Assembly: GCA_003213495.1 (NCBI GenBank)
Contig: QCMW01000001.1
Location: 646,104 to 710,103, forward strand
Reading direction: 5' to 3'
DNA: 64,000 nt
Origin: SAR86 cluster bacterium AG-422-O05
GTDB taxonomy: Bacteria > Pseudomonadota > Gammaproteobacteria > Magnimaribacterales > D2472
Shown: in pieces, positions 44,988 to 54,151 of the stretch
Numbering within the stretch: the first letter of the stretch is position 1
Layout: the number at the start of each line of letters is the position of its first letter
The notes under the pieces: model-generated
The model's input: the letters and a program-made list of their open reading frames with translations, nothing else
The model's database searches: none
What the model was told of the DNA's origin: nothing
Program-made: the position numbers and the translations under genes

Positions 44988-46289
44988 ATGAGTAATTTAA
45001 ATAAAAAAAAAGTTGCTGTTGTTTTTATTTCTGGGTCGGCAGGAGAATTGGATTGGATTCTACCAATACTAGATTATCTTCTTCAAAAGAAGTTTAAGAT
45101 TAAAATTATTTTTTTATCTAGACATGCATTAAAGAGTGTAGAGGAAAATAATATGTGTAATGAATTTATAAATTCAAAAAATATTAATATTGAAACAATT
45201 TCTCTAGGAGGTTATTTCTTTGAAAAAATTGAACGTATTGGATATTTAACATATCGAGGTTTTCTCAAGCTAGAATTATCAAAAATTCCCTTTATAAATT
45301 CTTTATTCAAGCTATATTTTTCATTTTTGAAATTCTTATTTATAACAAAGCTTCCAACCGAAATTACTGATTTTAAGGACAATAAGTATTTATTCTTTTC
45401 AGAATTTCCAGGCCTTCGTAGACCAAGAGATAAATGGATTAAAGAAATGTTTAATAACTCCGTTTTTTTCTATAGTCCTCATTCACCTCATATATACGTT
45501 GAGGATCTTGATAGACAATATGAAGAATCTTTCAAAAAAGATTTTAGAAAAAATGCATTTCTTTTATTAGGACATCCTGGAGATTTTGAAATTATTAATG
45601 ATGGAAAAGAACTTGCGTCAAAAAGTTTAGAAAAATTATTTATAGGACACCCTAAATATTCAAATAACTGGTTAAGAAATTTGAAGAAAGAATCAAGACT
45701 TTTTCGAGAAACTCATGAAACTAGAAATAAAACTACTATTCTTGTACTTAGCAGGGGCTATGGAAGCTATTTGGATGAAAGTTCTCACATACAGATGGTA
45801 GATAAAACCATTGAAATAATTGAGGAACAATTTCCAAATTATAGTCTTTTGGTAAAAAAACATCCTCGAGAGATACCGTCTCATTGGGATACAGTATCAA
45901 AAAAGAACAAGGCAATAGAGGTTGTAAACGAGCACATACTGCAGTTAGCAACTAAAGCTGATTTTGTAATCTCGTTCTGGGGTTCTGGTTCTATGGATTG
46001 CTTTTTGTTGGGAGTACCTGTCATTGAATATTGGGATCCTGTAAAACATCATAAACAACAAGTACCAATCAATGATACATATACAACAATATATCGTAAG
46101 TTAGGAATTGTTTTGCAGGCCAATGATGCATTAGAACTAGGCGAGCAAATTTCAAGACTAAAAAGTGTTCAATATATTTTGCCTGAAAAGAAAGTTCATC
46201 CTTACTTTGATCAACTTATTACAAGATCTAATAAGTGGAATGAGACAATTGAAAAAATTCTTCTGTCGAAGGATTTTATACTTGATTGA
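44988..46289 (+). CDS. Putative GT-B-fold polysaccharide synthesis protein (unassigned)
   Basis: A 433-residue protein I do not recognise by name. Its layout suggests a GT-B two-domain enzyme. The N-terminal Rossmann 'VAVVFISGSAGELDWILPIL' has a His-rich patch 'FYSPHSPHIYVED', and the C-terminal half has 'TTILVLSRGYGSY', 'SLLVKKHPREIPSHWD' and 'ADFVISFWGSGSMDCFLLGVPVIEYWDP'. The 'KxHP' plus 'SxGSxxxD...GxPVI' combination is seen in CDP-glycerol glycerophosphotransferases and capsule-type glycosyltransferases. A glycosyl- or polyol-phosphate transferase is a reasonable guess. Confidence 0.5.
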   Translation: MSNLNKKKVAVVFISGSAGELDWILPILDYLLQKKFKIKIIFLSRHALKSVEENNMCNEFINSKNINIETISLGGYFFEKIERIGYLTYRGFLKLELSKIPFINSLFKLYFSFLKFLFITKLPTEITDFKDNKYLFFSEFPGLRRPRDKWIKEMFNNSVFFYSPHSPHIYVEDLDRQYEESFKKDFRKNAFLLLGHPGDFEIINDGKELASKSLEKLFIGHPKYSNNWLRNLKKESRLFRETHETRNKTTILVLSRGYGSYLDESSHIQMVDKTIEIIEEQFPNYSLLVKKHPREIPSHWDTVSKKNKAIEVVNEHILQLATKADFVISFWGSGSMDCFLLGVPVIEYWDPVKHHKQQVPINDTYTTIYRKLGIVLQANDALELGEQISRLKSVQYILPEKKVHPYFDQLITRSNKWNETIEKILLSKDFILD

Positions 46290-46339
46290 AACTAAACTAT
46301 TAATAAAAATATTTAAATCTTATAGGTAAGAGGAAGCGT

Positions 46340-47527
46340 ATGAAAGACATTAATGTAATGGTAATTGGAGCTGGATTGTATGTTTGCGGCAAAGGAACAG
46401 AAGGGTTTGGAACAATTCTTCCAGCCATTTATGAATGGAAAAGACAAACAAAAAATAAAGGAGAGGTGCATTGTGTTTCTACCTCTTTTGCCTCTGCTAA
46501 AGAACTCTTAAAAAAATCTGAAAATTTAAGTATAAAAACAGGAGTTAACTTTGATATCTCTGCTTATCCTGAAACTGACATCAAAGATAATTTACATTAT
46601 CGCAAGTTATTAGAAAGGATTAATAAACCCTCATGCGCAATTATTGCTGTGCCAGATCATTTACATTATGAAGTTGCAAAAGACTGTTTAGATGCTGGCT
46701 TGCATGTCTTACTAGTCAAACCGCTTACGCCTACTTATGAAGAAGGACGTAAACTAGTAGATCTTTCAGATAAATATGGCCTTTACGGAGCGGTAGAATT
46801 TCATAAAAGATGGGATAGGTCTAATTTAATTCTTCGAGATAAAATTCAGTCTGGTGAACTTGGGAAACTACTAAACTGTTGGATAGAGTATAGTCAAAGA
46901 AAATCTATACCTACAAAATTTTTTAAAGATTGGTCCGAAAAGACAAGCATTCTTCAATATTTAGGTGTGCACTATATTGATATTATCCGTTATGCTACGG
47001 GAGCTATGCCAAAAAGAGTCATGGCAATAGGTCAAAAATCTGAACTAGTTAAACACAATATCAATACTTTTGATGCTATTCAATGTTTAATTGAATGGGA
47101 AATGACTGATGGTTCTAAATTTACCGAAACAATTATTACAAGTTGGGTAGACCCAGATAGTAGTTCAGCTGTTTCTGATCAAAAGATAAAATTTGTGGGT
47201 ACAAACGGGAGATATGAAGCAGATCAGAAAGAGAGAGGAATAAGACTTAATATAGATCAGCAAGGAGTTCAGCACATTAATCCCGACTTTTGTATGCCAT
47301 ATGGCACTGAAAATGGAAGTATTAAGTGGCAAGGATACGGCATAGATAGTATTGTGACATTTCTTGACGACGTTAGAGATATAGAGAATAGTTTAAAGTC
47401 TTTAAATGATCTTCAAAATGAAAGACCTAGCTTTAAAGAGTCACTAATAAGTACAATGGTTGTTGAGGCAGCACATCGAAGTCTTGAAAATGACTCGCAA
47501 TGGGAGCTTATTGAGGAGCTAATTTAA
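46340..47527 (+). CDS. Gfo/Idh/MocA-family oxidoreductase
   Basis: A 395-residue NAD(P)-dependent sugar dehydrogenase candidate. The Rossmann domain starts 'INVMVIGAGLYVCGKGTEGF'. 'SCAIIAVPDHLHYEVAKDCL' and 'HVLLVKPLTPTYEEG' cover the cofactor and active-site region, with the usual EKP Lys in VKP. The active-site His region is 'LQYLGVHYIDIIRYATG'. Such enzymes oxidise a ring or C1 hydroxyl of sugars. It has a good ribosome-binding site (AGAGGAAG). It is the first gene of a possible sugar-acid module (46340-50750). Confidence 0.87.
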   Translation: MKDINVMVIGAGLYVCGKGTEGFGTILPAIYEWKRQTKNKGEVHCVSTSFASAKELLKKSENLSIKTGVNFDISAYPETDIKDNLHYRKLLERINKPSCAIIAVPDHLHYEVAKDCLDAGLHVLLVKPLTPTYEEGRKLVDLSDKYGLYGAVEFHKRWDRSNLILRDKIQSGELGKLLNCWIEYSQRKSIPTKFFKDWSEKTSILQYLGVHYIDIIRYATGAMPKRVMAIGQKSELVKHNINTFDAIQCLIEWEMTDGSKFTETIITSWVDPDSSSAVSDQKIKFVGTNGRYEADQKERGIRLNIDQQGVQHINPDFCMPYGTENGSIKWQGYGIDSIVTFLDDVRDIENSLKSLNDLQNERPSFKESLISTMVVEAAHRSLENDSQWELIEELI

Positions 47528-47594
47528 ATGAATCGATTCTTCTATTATAGAAATTTTCCAAATCAGTTATCAATTAAAAACTTTATAAATTAAG

Positions 47595-48260
47595 ATGAAT
47601 ATTTGCATGATACCAGTAAGAAAAGGTTCAGAAAGACTTGCAAAAAAAAATTATTTGAAGATTGATCGTTTTACTGTTTTAGAAATTGCTTTAAATAAAG
47701 CTATTAAAAGTAATGCTTTCGATAGGATTTATATTAACTCAGATGATCCAAGTTTAGAGGAAATTGCATTACGCTTAGGTGTTAATTTCTATCTTAGAGA
47801 CGAAAAATTAGCATCATCTCAGGCGACGAGTGATCAAGTGGTATTGGATTTCTTCAATAATATAGAGGGTAATCGCCTATTTTGGTTAAATACAGTTAGC
47901 CCTCTCCAAACTATTGGGGATATCAAAAACTTTGTGAGTTTATCTCAAGACAGTATTTGGAAATCAAGTGTTTCAGTAAATACTTCCTCAGTACATTCAG
48001 TATATAAAGACAATCCATTGAATTTTGAATGGATAAGAGGCTTTGCTAGAACACAAGACCTAAGACCTATCAAAACATTCAATTATGCTATGATGGGTTG
48101 GAGCAGAAGCATGATTAATGTTCTTAAAAAGGGACAACTATTTGATGAAGATACTCAACTTATTGAATCATCAAAATGGAGTAGCTTTTTGTTGAAAAAC
48201 CATAATGACTTGGAATTTATTAAAATACTTTTTAATGTTGCACCAGATCAGGGCAAATAA
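47595..48260 (+). CDS. Acylneuraminate cytidylyltransferase-family protein (second, divergent)
   Basis: A 221-residue NeuA-like nucleotidyltransferase starting 'ICMIPVRKGSERLAKKNYLK', with 'RIYINSDDPSLEEIALRLG' and 'FWLNTVSPLQTIGDI'. It should activate a 2-keto acid sugar as its CMP derivative. In pseF the C-terminal metal site reads 'DIDTNEDW'; here the matching stretch is 'LLKNHNDLEF', so the first Asp seems replaced by Lys. That may mean altered metal binding or a different activity. It is clearly distinct from pseF. Confidence 0.78.
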   Translation: MNICMIPVRKGSERLAKKNYLKIDRFTVLEIALNKAIKSNAFDRIYINSDDPSLEEIALRLGVNFYLRDEKLASSQATSDQVVLDFFNNIEGNRLFWLNTVSPLQTIGDIKNFVSLSQDSIWKSSVSVNTSSVHSVYKDNPLNFEWIRGFARTQDLRPIKTFNYAMMGWSRSMINVLKKGQLFDEDTQLIESSKWSSFLLKNHNDLEFIKILFNVAPDQGK

Positions 48261-48272
48261 AAGGGGTCAAAT

Positions 48273-49361
48273 ATGAATGAATTAGATAGTACAATCGGTG
48301 TAAAAAAAATCGAATTGCTTTTTGCAGAAAATATTGACTTTCCTAGCATAAATATTAGTCAAGAAAAAAAATCCTTAATAGAAAAAATAAGAATAAAACA
48401 TCTATTGTGGATTCCTCGATTATTATTCACTCGAACATATAGAGCTCTTCCAAAAATATTGAAAGATATTTTTTTTAGTTTATCAATTATTCATAAATCA
48501 CCAGCATCAAAGATGTTTGCAAGAACTAGATATGATGAGTTTCGAATATTGATAGATGCTAAGGTTTCTTCCATGTCTCTTAAAGCAGTCCCTGATCATT
48601 ATGTAGATGTCGTGAAAGATACTTTCAATGCTGGTTTCTATAAAACTAATTTGTCGGATTTATCTGAGTTGGATGAAATTATTGAGGATGTTGTGAATAC
48701 TACTAATCCCAGCCATGCAGGAGCAAGACCATATTTTAAAGATGGTAAAAATGAAAAAATAGAGGGATCTTACTCCGCATATTACAGCTTCTCAAAAGAA
48801 TATAACCAAAAAATGAATAAAATTCTTCATAGTGACTTAACAAATGATTTTAATTATCACCTTTCAGCATTGGCTGGTTATAAATGTACTTTTGATGACA
48901 TTATATACTCTCTAAGTGTTGTATATGGTGCTAATTCAAATGATGAAATGCACCAAGATACATTTTCGAGTGTTGCAAAGGGTTTTCTATACCTTCAAGA
49001 TATTGGCAGTAACAATGCTCCATTTGAATATCTAGAGGGATCTTACGCAGATGCAAAATTTAGATCAAAAGAAACTAATAAAGCAGTTTTAGAGAATGAC
49101 TCTCATAGTAGTGGCTCTACACGACTAAGAGGGCAAAAGCTTCAGAAAGCACTCAAAAAATATAAACTTCAATCGTTTACTGGATCAAAAGGTCTCTTTG
49201 TGCTTGCTAATACTGCAGGCTATCATAGAAAAGGCATCCACAACTCTTCAAAACCAAGGATTATTTTAGCTTGTGGAGTTAAAAGAAAAGGGGTTATAAG
49301 TAAATTTCTTATTAATCTAGTAGCAATGGTTAAGTTTAAGTTTATTCAGGAAAGAAACTAA
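48273..49361 (+). CDS. PhyH-like Fe(II)/2-oxoglutarate dioxygenase (second)
   Basis: A 362-residue protein with a putative dioxygenase triad: H227-x-D229 in 'NDEMHQDTFSSVAKGFLYLQ', H318 in 'ANTAGYHRKGIHNSSKPRI' and R329 as a 2-oxoglutarate anchor. 'APFEYLEGSYADAKFRSKE' between them matches the family pattern. The first 200 residues are an extra helical region absent from the dioxygenase at 32786. It has a clear AAGGGGT ribosome-binding site. Probably hydroxylates a glycan component. Confidence 0.72.
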   Translation: MNELDSTIGVKKIELLFAENIDFPSINISQEKKSLIEKIRIKHLLWIPRLLFTRTYRALPKILKDIFFSLSIIHKSPASKMFARTRYDEFRILIDAKVSSMSLKAVPDHYVDVVKDTFNAGFYKTNLSDLSELDEIIEDVVNTTNPSHAGARPYFKDGKNEKIEGSYSAYYSFSKEYNQKMNKILHSDLTNDFNYHLSALAGYKCTFDDIIYSLSVVYGANSNDEMHQDTFSSVAKGFLYLQDIGSNNAPFEYLEGSYADAKFRSKETNKAVLENDSHSSGSTRLRGQKLQKALKKYKLQSFTGSKGLFVLANTAGYHRKGIHNSSKPRIILACGVKRKGVISKFLINLVAMVKFKFIQERN

Positions 49362-49418
49362 TTTTAGAGATTTTGCGTTTATTTTGAAAATATAAAAACT
49401 CTACCGATTTAAAAACCT

Positions 49419-50750
49419 ATGAAAAAGCTAAAAATTATTGACGTTGAAGTAATTGATATACGTGTTCCAACCTCTGATACTTTGCAAGGTTCTGACCCTT
49501 TCCATAAGAAGCCAAATTGGTCATGCGTTTACACCAGCATCAAATTAGATAATGGTATTGAAGGATTGTCTGTTTGTTTTACTTCAGGTGCAGGCAATGA
49601 TTGGATCGCCTATGGGGTTAGAGATATCGCAAAACTTTTTAAAGACTTTGAATTTAATAAATTTATAAATGACCCTGGCTCAGTATATAAGTTAATTAAT
49701 GATCATCATCAGCTTAGATGGTTAGCTGATGGTGTTAACAGAATGGCCATGGGAGCAATAATTAACGCTTTATGGGATGCATGGGCTAAAGTTGAAAAAA
49801 AACCCATGTGGAAACTATTAGTCGATATGACACCCCAAAAGTTAGTAGATACAATTGATTGGCGTTACATGGAGGATGCATTGACTAGAGATGAAGCTTT
49901 AGAAATCTTGAATGAGAAAAGCCATGAACATAGAGATCTTGAGATAAAAATGCAACAAAAAGGACCTAAAGCATATTCTACTGCTGGGTGGCTTGGGCTT
50001 ACAGATGAAGAAATAGCTAAAACTATAGAGACCATGCAAGATCAAGGATTTGACTGTTTTAAAATGAAAGTGGGACAAAACTTAAATCATGACAAAGAGA
50101 GGCTCAGCTTTATAAGAGGCATAATTGGAGATGATTCTAAGTTAATGGTTGACTGTAACCAGGTTTGGGGAGTAGATGAGGCCATAAATTATATGACTGA
50201 ATTAAAAGATTTCAAACCAATCTGGATCGAAGAGCCAACTGCACGTGATGATGTCCAAGGACATATTAAGATATCTAAAGCATTAAAAAAATTTAATATT
50301 AAGGTTGCCTCTGGTGAGCAAGTTCCATCACCTGTGATATTCAAACAGCTTCTTCAGCATCAAGCTATTGGTTATTGTCAAATAGATGCAACCAGGCTTG
50401 GTGGTGTTAATGATGTTCTCGCTGTCATTTTACTTGCAAAAAAATATAAAGTGCCTGTATGTCCACATGGAGGAGGCATTGGCTTATGTAATATGATATT
50501 ACATTACGCTATTTGGGATCAGATAAAAGTTTCAAGCCACTCAAATAACCAACTCGTTGAATATGCCGAGTTTCTTCAAGATGAAGTTTTTATAAATCCA
50601 ATTCAGGTGAAGGATGGCTCCTATATAACACCACAATCATATGGTTGGGGCTTAGAAATGCATAAAGAATTCTTGAGAATGTATGAATATCCAATAGGTG
50701 ATATATGGAAAGATAGAGTCGCCTCTGGAAGCATTACTTTTTTACCATGA
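49419..50750 (+). CDS. L-fuconate dehydratase-like enolase-superfamily enzyme
   Basis: A 443-residue mandelate-racemase-type enzyme close to L-fuconate dehydratase in length and in 'VRDIAKLFKDFEFNKFINDP', 'LRWLADGVNRMAMGAIINAL' and 'AGWLGLTDEEI'. Catalytic features are K215-x-K217 (KMK), metal ligands D245 ('MVDCNQVW'), E271 ('WIEEPTARDD') and a Glu in 'ASGEQV', and H350 ('CPHGGGIGLC'). The family turns a sugar acid into its 2-keto-3-deoxy form. It is usually catabolic; here it sits inside a polysaccharide locus, next to a CMP-sugar synthetase relative. Confidence 0.87.
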   Translation: MKKLKIIDVEVIDIRVPTSDTLQGSDPFHKKPNWSCVYTSIKLDNGIEGLSVCFTSGAGNDWIAYGVRDIAKLFKDFEFNKFINDPGSVYKLINDHHQLRWLADGVNRMAMGAIINALWDAWAKVEKKPMWKLLVDMTPQKLVDTIDWRYMEDALTRDEALEILNEKSHEHRDLEIKMQQKGPKAYSTAGWLGLTDEEIAKTIETMQDQGFDCFKMKVGQNLNHDKERLSFIRGIIGDDSKLMVDCNQVWGVDEAINYMTELKDFKPIWIEEPTARDDVQGHIKISKALKKFNIKVASGEQVPSPVIFKQLLQHQAIGYCQIDATRLGGVNDVLAVILLAKKYKVPVCPHGGGIGLCNMILHYAIWDQIKVSSHSNNQLVEYAEFLQDEVFINPIQVKDGSYITPQSYGWGLEMHKEFLRMYEYPIGDIWKDRVASGSITFLP

Positions 50751-51451
50751 TTATGAAATATGATGTTGTAATTAGATGCAGAAACGAAATGGAATGGCTT
50801 CCAAGAGTAATTTCTTCACTAAATAATCAATCTATTAAGCCATCTAAAATTATACTTGTTGATAATTCAAGTGATGATGGCTCTGCAGAGTTTGCAAAGA
50901 AAAAAAACTGTTTTGTTCTCAAATATGATAAGGATGAGTTTAATTATAGTTATGCTCTAAATTTAGGAATAAAAGAAACTTCTGCAGAAGAGATTTTAAT
51001 TCTTTCAGCGCATTGTGAGCTTATGACAGAAGGATCAGTGCAAAACATGATTGAAGTTCGTCACGCTTATAAAGCTGCCGGCGTTTTTGGAAGACAAGTT
51101 CCAACCATCAACAGTAACCCAATTGATACAAGAGACTTAATAACTGTTTTTGGACGGGAGCGAATTGTATTTGAAAGCCATCCTTTTTTTCATAATGCAT
51201 TTTCTTTAATAGACAGGGCCGCGTGGGAGGTTTGTCCGTTTGATGAAAATCAAAACGGTGTTGAAGACAGGTTTTGGGCGAGACAGCAAGCAATGAAAGG
51301 TCGAAAAATAGTTTATGAACCTGACTCGATTGTTTTTCACGAACATGGACTAAATCAGGGAGCTTCAATGAACCGAGCTCTTAGAGTTTGTAAATCTTTA
51401 AAAGATCTTCATGATGATGATGTTTTTGCTTGGCCAAAATTTGGAAAATAA
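50747..51451 (+). CDS. Glycosyltransferase family 2
   Basis: A 234-residue GT-A enzyme with 'VVIRCRNEMEWLPRVISSLN', 'ILVDNSSDDGSAEFAKKK' and 'RDLITVFGRERIVFESHPFF' followed by 'NGVEDRFWARQ', whose ED could be the catalytic base. It starts in the stop of the fuconate dehydratase-like gene (ATGA), so it is probably coupled to it and may use the sugar made by this module. Acceptor and donor are unknown. Confidence 0.87.
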   Translation: MIMKYDVVIRCRNEMEWLPRVISSLNNQSIKPSKIILVDNSSDDGSAEFAKKKNCFVLKYDKDEFNYSYALNLGIKETSAEEILILSAHCELMTEGSVQNMIEVRHAYKAAGVFGRQVPTINSNPIDTRDLITVFGRERIVFESHPFFHNAFSLIDRAAWEVCPFDENQNGVEDRFWARQQAMKGRKIVYEPDSIVFHEHGLNQGASMNRALRVCKSLKDLHDDDVFAWPKFGK

Positions 51452-51522
51452 TTAAAGGTATAAGATTGTGTTTAATAAATTTTTTATTTTCTTACTAATT
51501 GTTTAAATAAAATTGATCTAAA

Positions 51523-52284
51523 ATGAAAAAAATTATTTGGATAGATGTTGGCACACATTTTGGTCAGGAGTATAGTTCCATTTTTGGTTCAAATTATGCA
51601 TTCTTTATTCATGCACTTAAACGGATAATTGGTAAAAAGATTCTAAATCGAGGAAAATTTGTTGGGTTTAAAGGTTTGAGAGATATTATTTCTTCAAGAG
51701 CAAGGATAAGAAAAAGATTCGATGCATTTTACACAGTCTTCGTAGAAGCTAATCCAAAAATTGCCTATACGCAAAATATTTATCTTGATGCTTCAATGGT
51801 TTTTAATTTAGCTTTAACCGATGGTGATGAAGGTTCACCTCTTTCAATAACAAAACTATATCTCGGAGATGGGAGTGAGCTATCTCAAGGTAGTTCTGTT
51901 TTTCTTGAAAAAGAAAATGTTCAAAAGAGCTCTTATGTAACAACTTTAGGTGTGTCTAGTGTTACTTTTTTTAGTGAACTGCAAGCATATTTTGAAAAAA
52001 AATTTAAAGATTATGATGTTATTCTTCGATTGAATTGTGAAGGAGTGGAAGATGACGTAATTTACGCTGCATATAAAAGTTTTGGAAAAAAATTAAAATT
52101 AATTTGTGGCTCACTCAAAGATGTTGAGGGAGTAAAAGGATTGGAATCTGCTCAAAGGCTTGATAAGTTTATAAAAGATAATAGATTATTATTTGTTAAT
52201 TTTAACTCGGGAATGATAAGTTGGCCTGAAGCACATGCTGCAATTCTAAACTTACTTGAGGAAAACCAAAATCCTAAAGATTAA
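51523..52284 (+). CDS. FkbM-like methyltransferase (divergent)
   Basis: A 253-residue protein starting 'KKIIWIDVGTHFGQEYSSIF', a SAM-binding-like loop, with 'YTVFVEANPKIAYTQNIYLD', 'ALTDGDEGSPLSIT' and 'VILRLNCEGVEDDVIYAAY' in the places where FkbM proteins have FEPxP, AxxD and KxDxEGxE. The match is partial, so the function is probable rather than sure. Confidence 0.6.
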   Translation: MKKIIWIDVGTHFGQEYSSIFGSNYAFFIHALKRIIGKKILNRGKFVGFKGLRDIISSRARIRKRFDAFYTVFVEANPKIAYTQNIYLDASMVFNLALTDGDEGSPLSITKLYLGDGSELSQGSSVFLEKENVQKSSYVTTLGVSSVTFFSELQAYFEKKFKDYDVILRLNCEGVEDDVIYAAYKSFGKKLKLICGSLKDVEGVKGLESAQRLDKFIKDNRLLFVNFNSGMISWPEAHAAILNLLEENQNPKD

Positions 52285-52360
52285 TAGCCTATTTAAAATT
52301 AAAATTTCATTTTTATTTCTTAAGCAGACAATGCTATTTCCTCTAAAATTAATTTGAACT

Positions 52361-54121
52361 ATGACTAAAATATTAGCATTCGATTCCGTGTATATGGTAA
52401 GTCCTCTTAGAAAGTTGTACATGAAATTAATAAGGAGAATTTTTAATAGAAAAAAAATTTCTAATAATATTTTAGTTTTATATCGACTAGACCGTGATAA
52501 TGTCCTGATTCGTGAGAAGCAAAATATAAGCGGGATGTCAATTGAACTGCATAAAGATCATATCGAGGCATTGAGTATTGAGTTTTATGAGTATTTAAGG
52601 AATGCTGATATTTGCAATAATTTGGTAATCAAAGATCTTAAAATTTATAACTTATACACAAGGCAGGTAAAGCTTAAATTAGCTGGTTTATTAAGATGTG
52701 CTTATAGAATCCAAAAATTATCAATTGATGGAAGGGAAACTCTTGAGATCATTACAGACAGACAAACAGCGTCAATCATGAATAAGACTTTCTCATTTTT
52801 ACAAATCGATCCAGTTAATATCATTTGGAAAACCAATAGACTATTAACCTTTTGCATCACAGTTAACTCATTTTTAATGAGAGTGGCTGCTGTTCTTAAA
52901 ATGATAACTGTTCAAAGTGAACTTCCAAAGGATTACTTTTATAAAGAAAATGATACCAATTTGCCTACAGTTTTAATCACAATGCCTAAGAGGAGACCAG
53001 AAGATTTTTATTTAACTTATGTTAAAGAATTAGAAAAGCAATTTAATATTGTTCTTTATAGCACTGGATTCTTAGAGACCACTCCAAAAGAGTATGAGCG
53101 GATAAGGATTAAACAGAGACCTGGTTTCTTGAGAGGCTTGTTTGATTTAAAAAATATTTGTTTTAATGCAGATAGTTACATCGCAGACGTTCTAATTATT
53201 TTTGAAAAGCATTACAACCTTAATTTAAGTATAGATGTTGTCAATTCAATCTTCTCTAACAAAATTGATGCGCATGTAAGTAGGTTGCAAACAAATGTAG
53301 TAGATAATCTTCTAGCAATTGAAGCTAAAAGAAGAGGAATTTTTATTTTAGGTGATCTGATGGAGGAGATTTTTTATTGTGATTCTGCTATTTGCTCTTC
53401 CGAGTCAGAAAATACAAAGCTTTTCAGATTATCTCTTGCTGATGAGAGCGATGTTTCATACAAAGGAGACAATTCTTTAATTAACTATCGCCTTAAAAAT
53501 TTCAACATAAATCAAGATGATTACTTGCATGCTTTACTAGGACTTAACAAGCAATCTAAGATAATATTTTATGCTTCAGATCCTTCAAAAGAGGAATCTC
53601 AGCGTTATTTAACGGAGCGGTTTCTTTTTGATTGTTTTCATCGTTTAAAGGAATTTATTCTGGTAATTAAAACTCATCCTCAGGATGATGGAAGAATTAC
53701 TAATTATGCATACTTTGATTCTAAAAACCCCTCTAATGTGATTTTGATTGGAGATATAGCTCAAAAAGGGAGAATTAATTCAAGTAATTTCATGCTATTT
53801 AAAAACTTTGATTTTAATGCAGCCATAAGCTCTTGTAATGGATTTTTGACTGCGTCATCAAGTTCAGTACTTCAAGCATTAATGTTAGGTGTTAAAGCTG
53901 GCATTATAGATAAATTTGATAATGGTCATTACGACTATCTTGTTAATTATAAAGCTTGTAGATTAATCAACAGTGAAGAAAGTTTACAATCTTTTTTAGA
54001 AGGTAAAAAATTAGAAATATCAGAAGAAGCACTCGCTTACTGTGGATTAAAAGATGAAAATATAAATTTTAATTTAGGAGAGCATTTGATTAAATGCTAT
54101 GAAGAATTTCATGCGAATTAG
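52361..54121 (+). CDS. Putative GT-B-type glycan synthesis protein, 586 aa (unassigned)
   Basis: A large protein I cannot name. Residues 1-190 are basic and helical without a recognised domain. From about 205 ('PTVLITMPKRRPEDFYLTYV') a Rossmann-like part begins. The C-terminal third has 'KIIFYASDPSKEESQRYL', 'FILVIKTHPQDDGRI' and 'CNGFLTASSSSVLQALMLGVKAGII', the K-T-H-P and S-S-S...G pattern seen in capsule-type GT-B transferases. No membrane segments or signal peptide. A glycosyltransferase role is inferred. Confidence 0.45.
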   Translation: MTKILAFDSVYMVSPLRKLYMKLIRRIFNRKKISNNILVLYRLDRDNVLIREKQNISGMSIELHKDHIEALSIEFYEYLRNADICNNLVIKDLKIYNLYTRQVKLKLAGLLRCAYRIQKLSIDGRETLEIITDRQTASIMNKTFSFLQIDPVNIIWKTNRLLTFCITVNSFLMRVAAVLKMITVQSELPKDYFYKENDTNLPTVLITMPKRRPEDFYLTYVKELEKQFNIVLYSTGFLETTPKEYERIRIKQRPGFLRGLFDLKNICFNADSYIADVLIIFEKHYNLNLSIDVVNSIFSNKIDAHVSRLQTNVVDNLLAIEAKRRGIFILGDLMEEIFYCDSAICSSESENTKLFRLSLADESDVSYKGDNSLINYRLKNFNINQDDYLHALLGLNKQSKIIFYASDPSKEESQRYLTERFLFDCFHRLKEFILVIKTHPQDDGRITNYAYFDSKNPSNVILIGDIAQKGRINSSNFMLFKNFDFNAAISSCNGFLTASSSSVLQALMLGVKAGIIDKFDNGHYDYLVNYKACRLINSEESLQSFLEGKKLEISEEALAYCGLKDENINFNLGEHLIKCYEEFHAN

Positions 54122-54151
54122 TAAAAATTATATAAACAGTTTCGAGATAGT

